64,000 nucleotides of DNA from Neospora caninum Liverpool (lineage: Eukaryota > Apicomplexa > Conoidasida > Eucoccidiorida > Sarcocystidae). Below, one piece after another: positions 47,607 through 59,098 of the stretch. The notes under the pieces are model-generated. The model worked only from the letters and a program-made list of their open reading frames with translations, was not told the DNA's origin and ran no database searches. Position 1 is the stretch's first letter. Each line of letters opens with the position of its first letter. The position numbers were made by a program, and so were the translations under genes. The DNA lies in assembly GCF_000208865.1 (NCBI RefSeq), contig NC_018397.1, forward strand, positions 3,873,748 to 3,937,747, in the 5' to 3' direction.

Positions 47607-50600
47607 TCATTTATTGAGGGCCGGTTCAGCATATGTCAGGTAAGCGGACTTGAAGTGTTCAATCAAAACCTTCAGCACTGCGAAGTTAGCACTGTGAAAC
47701 AAGACACGAGCTCCGCTTCCCCTGAATAGACCTCTGGTGCCCTCTTCCCTGTAAACTGTTGCCAACCCCTGCATGCATACGCACAGGAAAAAGCAGAACA
47801 CAACGGTCTTCATCAGCTTGTGAGAGTAAGGAACCAAGGAAGCCTAGTCAGGACACAAACCGTAACGGTCAAGCACTGGCGTCACCTTCCAATTAACTCC
47901 CCAACGCAGCCAGCAAACGGAAATCTGCCGAGGAGCAGATAGTGGGCCTCAGCTCCGGCCCAGATTTCACGCCATAGCGCCTAATCAGGAAATACTGTTG
48001 ATGCACCGCGTCTCGCCTCGTGCAAACATGATGTGAAAGATTCTTCTGTGCTGCCACGGCTGTTCGTTAAAATCTCGTAAAGGAGAACGCCAGCATTTCG
48101 GCTGGTGCATTGGGAGTTAGTTACACGCACCCAAACATTGAGTTTTTTCGCGTAGGCGTCTCGGGTCGTTATCTGGAGTAGCTGCATCCCGCTTAAGCAC
48201 AGACGGTTCAGTGAAAAGAGCCAACAGATGCGAGCGACACACTTACATGAAGCATATTGCGATAGAGGAAAGGCGTCGCTCGAGCCGTGTTTCCCGTTCG
48301 TGCACGCTGTACCTGAAGCCTGAAAAGGGCAAAACGAGCACTGAATCGTTGCGTCGGACCGCCGGGGTGCTCGCCGAGTATAATCATTCATCGAAAATTA
48401 CGTCCGTCTCATCCCTAACCTGTATAACGCTCTGGCTTGCCTTGCACGTGAGGCCAAACGCGCTTCCTGCCACAAACGGTCTGGAGCCAGCCGTCGCACT
48501 CAAGCTGACAATTTTCTACACATGCTTTCAGGAGGCCAGCTCATCTAGTGGCGGTGTCTAGAAGCGCCTGGTGGTTCGGGTTCAATGCTCTACTCGTACC
48601 TGAGCTTTACTTTATCCAAAGGAACGGTCAACCAAGCCGCTGACGCCGCCGCAACCAAGGCACAGCCCCCCGTAGCCAACGGCGTCAAGGAAGCAGTGCC
48701 ACGAGATGAAGAGTGCCGGTTCTCGACCAAGACGTCCGGTCCACCGATTTCCTGTCGCCGATTTAGCATATGCAAGACTAGATTTTTTAATTGCTGTACA
48801 CCAGAAGGGCGCGCAAAAACACATGGAACACACACCCAATTTTGCCGAAGAGGCTCTTCAAACTTGGGCTCGCCTGGATTGGATTGACGTGCGGCAATAG
48901 CCTTATTCACTCAAAGCCATCCTTTGCCATCTTTGCGATACAGACCGACGGGCCTCGTGTGTCAGCCGCCTTGGCATTTACTAACTTGTTCTATCCCCCC
49001 CCTCCCCTCTTCCCGTTTCTATTCTCCCACATGTCCCCCTCCTCGTGTTCGCTAATGAGTGCTGTCCTGGTTCCGGAGTGGCCGCCAACATTCGTGCATG
49101 CTGAACAAGCCCACCACTCACGTCGTCAGCTAGGATCATGTTGCCCAAGAACAGCAATAGAGAGATGAACGCTTGAGCCCGTTACAATTCCGCGTGGATC
49201 GCTACAGCAGTGCACAGTACAGGAGAAGCTACTACTGTCTCGCCCCCATATTTTCCTCGCCACGTTTGAGGTAAACCATCGGTCGCCATGGTTCTCCCTC
49301 AGGGCGAAAGGGTGTTCCAGCGGGCGTTTTGCATTGCTGCACATCGTCCCCCGCCAATCTTACGCTATCAAACATAAAGAAGAGAGCGCTTAAGGGGCCG
49401 AAAGACACGAGTGTTGCTCCATATCCCTTGTACAGCTGTCCAAGACCTTCTTGCTTGAATATCTGGCTCATACAGTCCCAGCTTCCTCGATAGGCGCCCG
49501 TTCCAAGCACGCGCTGCGTCTGAAATCGACCCCGGAAGAGACAGAAACAACTGGTAATTTCGAGCGAATTGAAAATAAGTGAGACTAGACGGCGGTGGCA
49601 ACACCAAAAGGAATTGCATTACGGGCCCGTGCCCATTGGTCGGGACCCTCAGTGGCTTGAGAAGTTTTTATTGAGGGCCTTTCAGCGCCCTGCATGTCAC
49701 AATTTCAACTGCCAAAGGTTCTGGTGCGCGCGGCACCGCTTCTGAACGTTGTGCTTAGCGAGAGAACAGCTCGATGAAGAAGAAAGGGAAGAAGCATTTC
49801 GCTAGTCCAGACGTGATATGTAAATGCCGTGTAACGTCTGGTGGACTTCGCGTTTGCCGGTCACTGCGACGCGATAAATTTTACCTGAAGGCGTTCTTTG
49901 CAGACATCTATGGGCACCCAAAAGACACATGATACCGCCTCGGCGCCGAATCCCGAGACGAGGTCGATGAAAGGTGATATTGCTGTCGGAGGCCTCATCT
50001 CTGCTGCATCACCTGCATATCCTTCTCTCGCTTTGGAATCCACGCTCTCAATATTCGGCCACGACGAGAACACACGAACCAGGGACGCCCGTATGATCTC
50101 GAAGGAAGTGAAGAACAAGCATGTTGCCGGTAAGGAACCACACCCGCAGATGCTGGAGCACAAAAACGCAGGGACGGGTGGAGACGTACGCTGATGTGGC
50201 ATGAGCCTTGCGCGGAGCTGACGAAGTAAACGTTGGGTATCCGATCGTCCGTCAGTGGCATTCTTTAGTGTCGAGGCGTCGATATAAATGGGAGCAACTT
50301 CATCTTTTGCCCCCAGATAGAGAAAGGGGTGTCGGCATACGTTCACGTAACAGGACTGGATACTTTGTTACTGAGTTGTCGCTTACGCAACATTCTCCTT
50401 GTGGTTGACCTCAACTCCACGGTAACTGCACCGATGACCTAACAATAACAGGCTACACAGCCATCGCCAAAAACAGGCGCGCACCGAATCACCTACTACC
50501 CGCGACAAAGTAGAACTTGGTGACACTGAATGTTTCTTATTTGCTCCTGCGTTCAAACGATTTTCTATGCATACGGAAACTGATGGCCACCAAGCTCTTA

Positions 50601-51179
50601 AACCGCGTGTGACAAAGTGTTTCTCATTGCAGGCACCCGCGAGGATATCTCTATTTTGAGTCTCGTGCTGCTCTGCTGCGCTATTATAGACGTCACAGCT
50701 TACACGAAGCCCCTATATAAGCCAGGGAGCCCCTCCCGTCTCCACACCATTCTCAGCGTGTGTCCCGTGGAGGTTAGAAGGGAACGGTACTCGCCAGCAG
50801 GCGTACGGTCAGCAGCGCGGCCCAAAACTGCCCCTATAGTTGCTCTCCTGCCCTCGCCGCTCAGTTCCTGCTTCGACTGCACCATGCCCGAAGACTTAAC
50901 TGCGGAACCGTTTTGAATAGGAGAAACTGACGATGATGAAACTCGACATTGCCTTGAGGTCACTTGCGCTTGGATCATCGCCTTCGCTGTGTCAATCGGA
51001 TGAAGAAGACATCGACCGACGAAGCCACTGCACGCGGATGCAAACATCAAAGCTCTCATCTCTCGCCAGTCAATAGCAAGGCCATATGTCTCTCGGCGCC
51101 GGTTGTGTTCAGCTGAATCGCTCTTCGACGAAGCCGCTCCGGACGGGCTGCCTGCGGTGTCACCGGCGGATGGCGCCAT
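47607..51179 (-). CDS. Mitochondrial carrier family protein (SLC25-type), six exons
   Basis: Predicted inner-membrane solute carrier of 442 residues. Exons: 51179..50704, 50152..49885, 49519..49364, 48793..48600, 48319..48247 and 47768..47607. All have GT..AG borders and matching phases. The three carrier repeats are visible, each with the family signature: HPIDTAKAMIQAQ, VPIDVCKERLQTQ (across the exon 2/3 junction) and VPLDKVKLRLQVQ (across exon 4/5). The first repeat ends LYRGF..PATCLFFTSFE, the second LGQLYKGYGATLVSFGPLSA, the third GLFRGSGARVLFHSANFAVL. It is longer than the usual 300 residues because of a polar N-terminus (residues 1-45), a Ser/Gln-rich insert in the first matrix loop and a loop after repeat 2. 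The second signature (PIDVCKER) departs from the common PxDxxKTR form. The substrate cannot be told from these motifs. It is transcribed divergently from the 52155 gene. Confidence 0.92.
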
Positions 51180-51540
51180 TTGATGCGGGAGTAGAATACG
51201 GCGCCAGTACAGACTATGTCACCCCGCAGAAATGCCGACAACGGTCCCTACTCGAAGATAAACGACTAAAATCATGCATACCACTTCGCCAGAGTCAAGC
51301 CTCGACTATATGCAGGAACCGTGGCACACCCGTTAGGCGCCAGGCAACGCCCAAATCGCAACGACCCTGGAAAGCGCGACCGGTGCAGAACTGTCGAGCT
51401 CGATTCGACTGGTGTTGAGAAGCTACATGAATTCAAAAGATAGAAGGCAGAAAACGAACAGGCTTTTGGGTAGCGATGGATATCTGGAAACGGACAGCAT
51501 ATAACCCTGAAGAAATTTTCGTCGCTGGCGGCTTGGCCGT

Positions 51541-51569
51541 TGCATGCTCGGCAGTATCACGGTGCATGC
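51541..51569. promoter_or_regulatory. Two TGCATGC elements in a divergent intergenic region
   Basis: TGCATGC occurs at 51541-51547 and 51563-51569, 22 bp apart, between the carrier start (51179, minus) and the 52155 gene (plus). This heptamer is reported as over-represented in Toxoplasma promoters. A shared, bidirectional role is an inference. Confidence 0.45.
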
Positions 51570-52154
51570 TACGGTGGCCAGAAGTCTGAGAAAACTGCGA
51601 CCCCCCTTCACGAACGTTACGTCACCTAACTCTCGTGTTGCAGTATGCTTGTAGTTGTTCCACAGATGAACCACTGAGTCAACAGTCTCCTTGCAGGTTC
51701 GTTTTTGTTCGACCGTGAGAGCCAGGGTGATTCCTATGGACGGAGAAGGACTGCAAGGAACATGCAGTGTGCGCGCTGGAGGATAGGGGGGACTGACGCA
51801 TTATCGCGCTGATCAACTAGCGGTGTATGTACACGGGCAAGCAACATCCCATTGTCCCCGATCTGCGAATAGGATACACAGCAGGTTCACGATAAAGTGG
51901 ATTGCGTTTGAGAGTGGAAGTACACAGAGTTTCTCTACCGCCGCAATAAAGAAGGGCAGGTCTTTCTTACCTTCGCGCTAGTAGGCGCGCACCGCGCGAC
52001 TTTCACCGTTTGGGCCAAACCGGTTTCAGAAGACCTGTACGTCCCACGAGGGGATTCTGAAGAACCCTCAGTCGTAACAAGCACCCAAATACAAAGCGAA
52101 CATGCGTAGATACATTAGAGAGCCAGCACGCCAGGCGAAGGAACTAGCTGAAAT

Positions 52155-52990
52155 ATGTGTTCCAGCGATGCTATGCAGCATCTCGTGTCTTCAATCAAGC
52201 AGGCTCATGTCGAGAACATCCAGGCAAAGAACAAACAGATAGCTGCAGATATCGGTTGGTCATTTCTTACAAGCATCCTTCAGTAGCCTCCCACAAGACG
52301 ATAAGTATCAGCGGCTGCGACTGAACGCGGCGATCAGTCTCCAGAGAGTATGGACCGCATTGGTAAGAAGCTGGCCGCCCGACGCTGTTAAAGCCTGTAA
52401 CACCGCGCTTACACCATAGGAATCCCAAAGGAAATCAGTGGAAGCGGTAACGGCATACTAGCTAACACGGGTTATTTAACACAATTCACCAGATGAATCT
52501 CAGGAAGCCCGTGCTGAGGACCTTCATGCCGCTGTGCCTGACGAAGTGAGGTGTATCGAAGTGTCGAATCCGAGTGAGAAACGTCTGCCATTTCCTAGCA
52601 GCACCGAAATGCTGTTAGGCATGAACAGGCCCGGAAGCAACAAGCTGCCTACAAGAACAAGCGGCTCGCCAGTATTCAAGCAGATGAACAGCAGGTTAGT
52701 AGCTCATCTCGTTGTCCTTGACTCTCAGTGATTTGTCGCCTCCTTGAGACGTTTAGCCAGCTGCGATACTTGGAGGGTCTTTGCTGACGGATGAGATTTC
52801 GCAGGAAGATGTCGAGGAAACGACGAAACTATTGCAAGTATGCCACGCGAGGCTCATGATACGTGGAGTGTTTTCACCCGATGCGTTTTTCAGCGATTTC
52901 GATTCCAGACGCTTCATTCGAGGAAGTTTGACAATTACAAAGGGGTCCTTGAGACATAAGCAACGAACGTCGCTATCCACATTTGAATAA
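52155..52990 (+). CDS. Small charged helical protein, four exons, function unknown
   Basis: Exons 52155..52254, 52493..52545, 52602..52694 and 52757..52990 join in phase to give 159 residues. Acceptors are good (ttcaccag, catttcctagcag, gagacgtttag). Donors are GTGAGG for exon 2 but weaker for exon 1 (GTTGGT) and exon 3 (GTTAGT). Residues 1-82 are strongly helical and charged, rich in Gln/Ala/Lys/Glu (SIKQAHVENIQAKNKQIAAD, RKQQAAYKNKRLASIQADEQ), likely a coiled coil. The C-terminal half looks like a small folded unit (QEDVEETTKLLQVCHARLMI, FFSDFDSRRFIRGSLTITKG). I do not recognise the family. An in-frame stop just upstream supports the ATG at 52155. A GTATGC inside exon 4 could be an alternative donor leading to exons further right (about 53.5-54.0 kb). 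Confidence 0.62.
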
Positions 52991-53535
52991 ATAGATATGG
53001 GTATTCTGCGAACAAAACTCGCAAAAAGACTGCAATTCGCCAAGTTCTCAAATGCCTGTCCCTACGATGGTTGCTGATATAGATATGTAACCCAGCGCTG
53101 TTGCGCTTTGTTACTTACTTCCGGTTTTTTCCGTGATGGTTTTGGTGCTAAGTCAGGCACAGGGATTGTTCGGTCAATATTTGTGTGCGACGTTCTTACT
53201 TACGCTGGCACAGGTCATGAGCATCACGATCTTTACGTTCCTTTCGCCTAAGACAGATAGAAGCAGTAGAAGGAGTCGCTTCTTCGTTGTCGTATCCAAT
53301 GTGCTTCTGTGAAACGGTCTCCTTGGCACCACGTGGAGGGATATTGTGTGAAAGCATCCAAAAATGCCATTCCCTCTGCCTGTGGTTCAGGTGTTGCCTA
53401 ACAGTGACGAGCGCCCCTTAACAGTTTGCTAGGCGGTCTCTCGATGATTTGTCGTTTCACGGTAGCTTGCTCTTGAGATCAGTCTACCGCCTCCGTAGCA
53501 TTTTTGCTTCTCGAATGCGCCGTAGCGGGCAGAAG

Positions 53536-53972
53536 GTGCAAGGGTGCTGAACGATCAAGAAATAGAACGCGTCCGTCTACCAGAAGATGACAGGATTAAC
53601 GATTTTATCGGTGGCGGTGGATTGTGTCGACACACCAGCCCAACATTTTTATCAGCAGAGTTGCAGGAGGTGTGGAGCCGTCCGTATGAAGTGATGAGGA
53701 GCGCTACGCGGACGTTATCGAATACGTGTCCCCATCTGTCGGGAAAATAAATGGCGCTGTGCCAATTAAAAACCAACCTAAGTTACAGCTGTGACGCAAT
53801 TTACATTTTACGTGTCTCTGGTCTCCATGCAAGGGAGTGGTTTTTTAATATTCATGTAGTGCAGGTGCGTTGGCGAGTTTTCCGGCCCCGTGGAAAGGGG
53901 ATGCCGTACAGGAGACGAAGACTGAATGCCACGGATGCGATGCTTACACGCTATTCGGAAGAGGAATGAAGA
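53536..53972 (+). CDS. Possible downstream exons of the 52155 gene or a separate small gene
   Basis: Two protein-like stretches can be spliced in phase. The first starts after an acceptor at about 53535 (NDQEIERVRLPEDDRINDFI, AELQEVWSRPYE). The second starts after ..catgtagtgcag at about 53865 (VRWRVFRPRGKGMPYRRRRL) and ends with SEEE and a TGA. Donors between them (GTGTGG or GTGATG) are weak, and no start codon is evident. Confidence 0.25.
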
Positions 53973-54846
53973 CGTGCGTCGGCCCTGGTGATTTTGGCGA
54001 CAGCACCGCTCCTTATTTCAGAAGGGTCAGAGACAAATGTGACTGCAGCACCTGCCGACCTTGTATGATTCTGTTCAATTTTCTGTCCATTGTGGACTCG
54101 GCATGCGTTCGCGGGTCACCGCGGTAACAACTGCTCTTTCGTTTCGCCGTCTCGTATTATACGGAGCGAGTGACCTTCGTTTCCGATAGAGCATGCCTCT
54201 GGTTCGGCTGAAGTGCAAAAGATCTTTTTTTTATGCCACAGAGAGTGGACACTGAAAATAGTGTCCGCACTGCTGGATTGAACATCGATCGGTCGAGACA
54301 GGAGCCACAGAAAGCAGGCAGAAAAAGTTGCCGGCTCTCACTCCCTTCCTCATCGGTGCATGCCCGTAAGGATGCTGCGCATGCAGCGAAACGGGGCAGC
54401 CTTGTGGCTCTCTGGTTCCGGCACTGCAATACACACTCTCTGCTGTGTGTTACCCAATTCTTCGCTTGTTGCTTGTTCTTTTTTGTGTGCAAGCCCATGG
54501 TCTCCCTGGACGCCGACTAGCATCCAGGGCTTTGTTCTTGCTTCCCTGTTAGACGTGCATTTCATACAGCGCACTCGACGAGTATTCTGACACACCATCT
54601 CGAGCGGGAGACCTGCTCTAGAGAGTCGCAGCGAAGCTGGCTTGGGCCATTGCTCTCAAAAAGAGACTCTGTCATCCGCTGGCTTTTTTCGTCCGAATGG
54701 TGGCAAACGGTTTCAAGCATTTGCTGAATGGGGTAGATCGAATCGGCAACAAAGCCCTCGAGGCAGCGGCAACGCATATTCCGTCAGAACCTCACCGAGA
54801 TTGAAGCCCTTCCGGGTGCTTCTTTTTGCAACAGAAAGACGTCAGG

Positions 54847-56875
54847 ATGGCGGTCGCTTGCGTCTGCTTCGTTGGCAAACAAGTGAGGAAGTTAGAGGGA
54901 GAAATCGGGTATGCACTGCTGGATCTGAATGGGAGTGTGTTAGCTGTGCCCGGATGCCTCGCACGTTTGGTAGTGGCCACAAGACAGCAAATAGGTGACT
55001 GTTGAAGCAACGCAGGCTTTGACTGTTGATTAGGGACTGGTGGTAAGTTCCATTCAGTATGTCGATATATACTTCGACTCGCTGTAGGAGCCCGTGGACG
55101 CCACGCACCATCCTTGAAGGATTACCATTCGCGTAAATCATCGTGTGTAGAGGGTTTCATTTGGCTCATTGTTACCATTCGCGTAAATCATCGTGTGTAG
55201 AGGGTTTCATTTGGCTCATTGTTACCATTCGCGTAAATCATCGTGTGTAGAGGGTTTCATTTGGCTCATTGTCCTACGACTTGTGTGCCCACAGAATGAA
55301 CCCCTCTCGCTTCAGGTCTTCAATTCTGACGATGAACTCTCGATGCAGTTTGCCGCTTACGCAGCTCTTGACATTGTGGAAGAGAAGGGTAAGGATCTTA
55401 CGAAGCACGTGACCTCGCCGTGTAGCTGTCCGTAAGCAGACTCTGCCACAGCATCCGGTCCAGGGTTTGATTATCGCCTTCTGTTCATTCGCTTCGAAAA
55501 CCAGGAAGCCCGGTGGGCTCGCTGTCTGTACCGCCAACGGTGCACCGTGTTAATCTTCGTGAGAGGATTCTTCACTTCGTTCAGCGACAGGACACATTCG
55601 CGACAGGGGATGCACAGAAAACACCGAACTGTATCATCCGGTAGACTATGCAGTGGAGAAGCACCGACTTTAGCGCCGTATGTTTCGCATTGGACGTATA
55701 TTTTATATGTAATCGAATCCGTCGGATGGCGCAGCTTCCTCGACTGAAATTGATTCCTATTCTGCGTCTTTGTTTCTCTTTTCTGCCTGCTTTTCTCTCA
55801 CCGCCTCTCTGGATGTTCCAAGTCCAAGCTCAAGAGTCGTCGTCGCCGCCTTACGGACAAACGGGGGGAGCTGCAGCGTCCTTGCCCCCGCCATCGGGAG
55901 ACTGCTACCTCGGCGTGATCTGCCCCGCTCTCTGCCTCAGCCGAGACTACCTTTTCTACGCATACGTCTGCACTACAGGAGTGAAAATTCTTGTTGCCAT
56001 CGAACAGCGAAACCATTATCTTCAACACGACGTACGGAATGTAAGAGTTTTCTCTTCTTCAGTGTGCCTCAAGTTACGCCGCCGTATCGACATACACCCT
56101 CACACTCCTAGTCTGCCCCGTTTTTCATTCGGCTCGAGAGTCACCAGCCTCGCCCCGCAGCGAGTCCCGACGCGAATTACTCTGTGCAGACGAACATTTA
56201 GTGACTTGTCTGTGTATAGATTTATGCCCTTCTCTGTCGAGGCAGATAGGAAGATGTGTGCATGCATTTTGAGTCGAAGAGTTCCGGTTGAGAACGATGA
56301 GCGTATCGAGCATTCATACATACGCCACAACAGCTCTCCGTCAATGTACTGGCAAGCGTTTTCCGAAACGGTAGACCGGCGGGGAGGCCCGAACCAGACG
56401 GAGGATTCACACGTATGGGGAAGCGCTGCAGATGGTTCCGCTGCCCCTTTTTGGTTGCATCCGAGTTTCGGAAGCGACTCGAATGTCCCTGGTGTGACGG
56501 CGAGAGTTGTCTACAAACACCGTGGAAACCAGTGATACAAAAAAGCCGTGAGCAGCTTCCCTTTTCTCCGCCGTTTTCGTCGTGGCCACTGTGGACTGCT
56601 CTCCTCTACTGTCTTTGTCGCTGGTGGCTGCGTGCGCTCAGCTCTTTCGAAGGCTTCATCGCCTGTATGCAGACACCATCTGCAATCCTTTTCTCCTCGA
56701 TACCATCGAGACACCAAAGTTTTTGAGTGAACTCGGTAAGAAAGCTCGTTTCATCGGAGATTGCACTGCACAGATCGTCTGCGCTTCCTGTCGCTGTGTT
56801 TACGCGCAAACATCTGTATTCGCCGATTTACTTGTAGGTTCCCGCACGTCAACCGGCATGTGGGAACCGATGTAG
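54847..56875 (+). CDS. TRAPPC2L: TRAPPC2L-type TRAPP complex subunit (sedlin-like), five exons
   Basis: Small longin-fold subunit of the TRAPP tethering complexes, which act on Rab/Ypt GTPases in ER-Golgi and Golgi traffic (yeast counterpart Tca17). Exons 54847..54882, 55295..55388, 55823..56040, 56642..56735 and 56838..56875 join in phase to 159 residues; the human protein has about 140. Order matches the family: MAVACVCFVGKQNEPL, then FNSDDELSMQFAAYAALDIV, YLGVICPAL...YLFYAYVCTTGVKILV, and FRRLHRLYADTICNPFL. The extra length is a Gly/Ser/Pro insert (about residues 44-70) at the start of exon 3, just before DCYLG. Exon 1 is only 36 bp. The last intron (56736-56837) is a multiple of three and open throughout, so its retention would give an alternative, longer C-terminus ending at the same stop. 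Exon 3 could also begin at either of two AG sites slightly downstream in the same phase. It is convergent with ALG8. Confidence 0.88.
55122..55271. repeat. Three exact tandem copies of a 50-bp unit in TRAPPC2L intron 1
   Basis: Copies at 55122-55171, 55172-55221 and 55222-55271 are identical base for base. The unit begins ttaccattcgcg and ends ggctcattg. The array ends 23 bp before the exon 2 acceptor. Confidence 0.97.
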
Positions 56876-59098
56876 GGGCCGCTGTGCCCTTTGCGCATCA
56901 GCTAAGTGGCTGATCGGTAGAGCTGCTCGTCAGTGTTTACTTGGATCTGTATTTGCCCCTTCAGGTGGACATTTCACTCGTCCTGCCGCCGTGTATATCT
57001 GTAGACGTCCATGTAGAACAGCAGCGTGCACGCACCGTCTCGCCCGTGCGGCCGGTTCGCGATTCGTGACGATACTAGCCGTGCGTTGCCTGCCTGCTGG
57101 GCACACAGGTTGTACATACACCTGACCCTGCTTCTGGCGGCAACTGAAGAAGACGCTGAAACCTTCAAATACAGTGCGCGGAAACGTACCACTGCGCAGC
57201 GCTGTTCCGCCACCCAATGTGCGCTCTCTAAAACCTAATGTTCTGCCAACGGCAGCAATGGGAAGTGGAGACAGCGAAGGCATTCTAGGTGGGCCTCGGC
57301 AAAATTGGCATATGGAAATTGAGAGTTTCTGCTGGTGCCTCTTGCTGCGTGTCCCCCCTTCTCAGACGCCATCGTCGACTTCTACGGAAAAAAATTTGAG
57401 GGTGGAGGTCACTGAGGACGGCATCCCGCGCGTGCATCGATGCTCCGCCGGGCGTCCGAATGATCCTACTGCTTTTCTTTCTGTCTCTTCTTGAACCTGG
57501 TTTTTTTGTTTGTTGCCAGAGGTATCTTCTCAAACCAACATCTGGTGCGTCTGGTTTCGTCCGGTTCTCCCAAGGTGAAAGGAAGATGCTTTGGTCTTCC
57601 TTCTCGCCTCCAATGGCTTGGCGATCTCGGCGTGAACCGTGGGAAATGCCGTAAAACACGAAGCAGAAACGTCTTCACGAAAGCAAAATGCGTCAAACAC
57701 CACATTCATGCGCCTCGCCACCTACTGACACTGACGCTTCGCGATCCCTGCCAACAAAAAAAAACGTGTTTTCCCGTGGTTCTTCCAGGCGTCGCGTAGC
57801 CGAAGGGTGTGATGGACGCCACGATGCATGCCAATCCCCTTTCAAGACGTCAGAGTGGAACCACTGAGTGAAAAGCGTGAAGAATGAACGACGCTGTTGC
57901 GCACCAGACAATCAGGCGATGCACTTTAAGATTTGCGCCACAACCGAAAAGTGTGTCTGTAGCGGGTTAGGTCACCGTGTAAAGCAAATCGTACGAAACA
58001 AGTCTGAGGAGTGCACCCGTGCCTCGTCGTTAAACAGCCACTCTACCCCTCTAGCGTGTATACAGGCGGACGTCCGATCTCTGTCCGCTTCTGTCTTCGT
58101 AGCGGCCCAAACTACCAGACAGCTCGGTGAAAATCTGCAGCTTCTTTTTCGCGTAGCACGCGCAAGGGGCCGTGCACTTGCCCAGCGCACTCTGACACCT
58201 TTTGCCGGCCTGCTCACGCTCCTCGATTTTTTCCAGTATGAATCTACGGCCGCGCGTCAGCGCGAACCTCGAGACCCGCTCTGTGCGTACACTGCGCGTG
58301 TAGGTTTGCAGAAACAACCAAGGGGACGCTTCACAGGAGTCGTTGACACTTCAGCGAGACGCCTCAGTGCGTCTTCTGAGGAGCGGCGAGAAATGTCTGA
58401 TTCCTGCTGCGCTCGGCATATAATCGTCGCGTTGAAATTCTGCCCGCTAGCCGCTATAGAGATGCGGTAGATCTACATCATTCAAGGGGATGCCCGTGCG
58501 CAGAAAAGAGCCGTTTCGCCGTGCACGGACCGTGGCCGTCGGTGGACACTTGCAAAATGAAGTTGAAAAGGGGTTCTTCCGGGTACTCGAGAAGAGACGA
58601 AAAACGAAGAAACTCTCCACTGAAAAGAAACAAAAGGCGCCGCAGTGCCGTTCCGCCAGGATGCGCATCCGCAGCAGGTCGCACGGCTCTTAGCCCGGAG
58701 CAACTCGTGGAGGGTCGGCGGATGCGTGGGGCTTCCTCGTTTTGATAATCACGAAAACTGCAGCGGCTACGCGACGCGAGCACGTCTCCTAGCTGTGCAA
58801 AAGGGAACGCATGTTAATTGCATGCTGGGCCTGCGACACGCGCTGCGTTAGTCTCCCTCAAGAAATTGACAGAACCCCACCGCGTTCAGCGCTCACTCAG
58901 CTCCGTGGCGCAACTTTGATACGCGTAGTGAACGAACACCCCTTGCTCGCCGTCTCTCTCACTCCACACTATATTTGTATGTCGACCTTGGTGTGCGCAT
59001 ATGCGCAGATCTAGCCAGTTGCACATAAACGTGTTTTCGCGGTCGTTCTGTCTTTGTATCGGAAACACGGAGAGTAGCTCTCAGCGCACCGCTTCGAC
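56876..59098. other. Convergent intergenic region, probably 3' UTRs
   Basis: This lies between the ends of TRAPPC2L (plus) and ALG8 (minus). A plus frame of 200 codons at 57868..58470 is open but has no motif and lies where long 3' UTRs are expected, so it is not called. T-rich and A-rich runs occur around 57480-57520 and 57750-57765. Confidence 0.45.

Noticed and set aside
48080..48200. Alternative carrier exon (..RDAYAKKLNVW)
   Set aside because: It could be joined in phase, but the exon at 48319..48247 restores the invariant carrier motif (KLRLQVQ) and joins equally well, so it is the right one.
57868..58470. Plus-strand frame of 200 codons
   Set aside because: It lies between two convergent genes where 3' UTRs are expected, has mixed composition and no motif.
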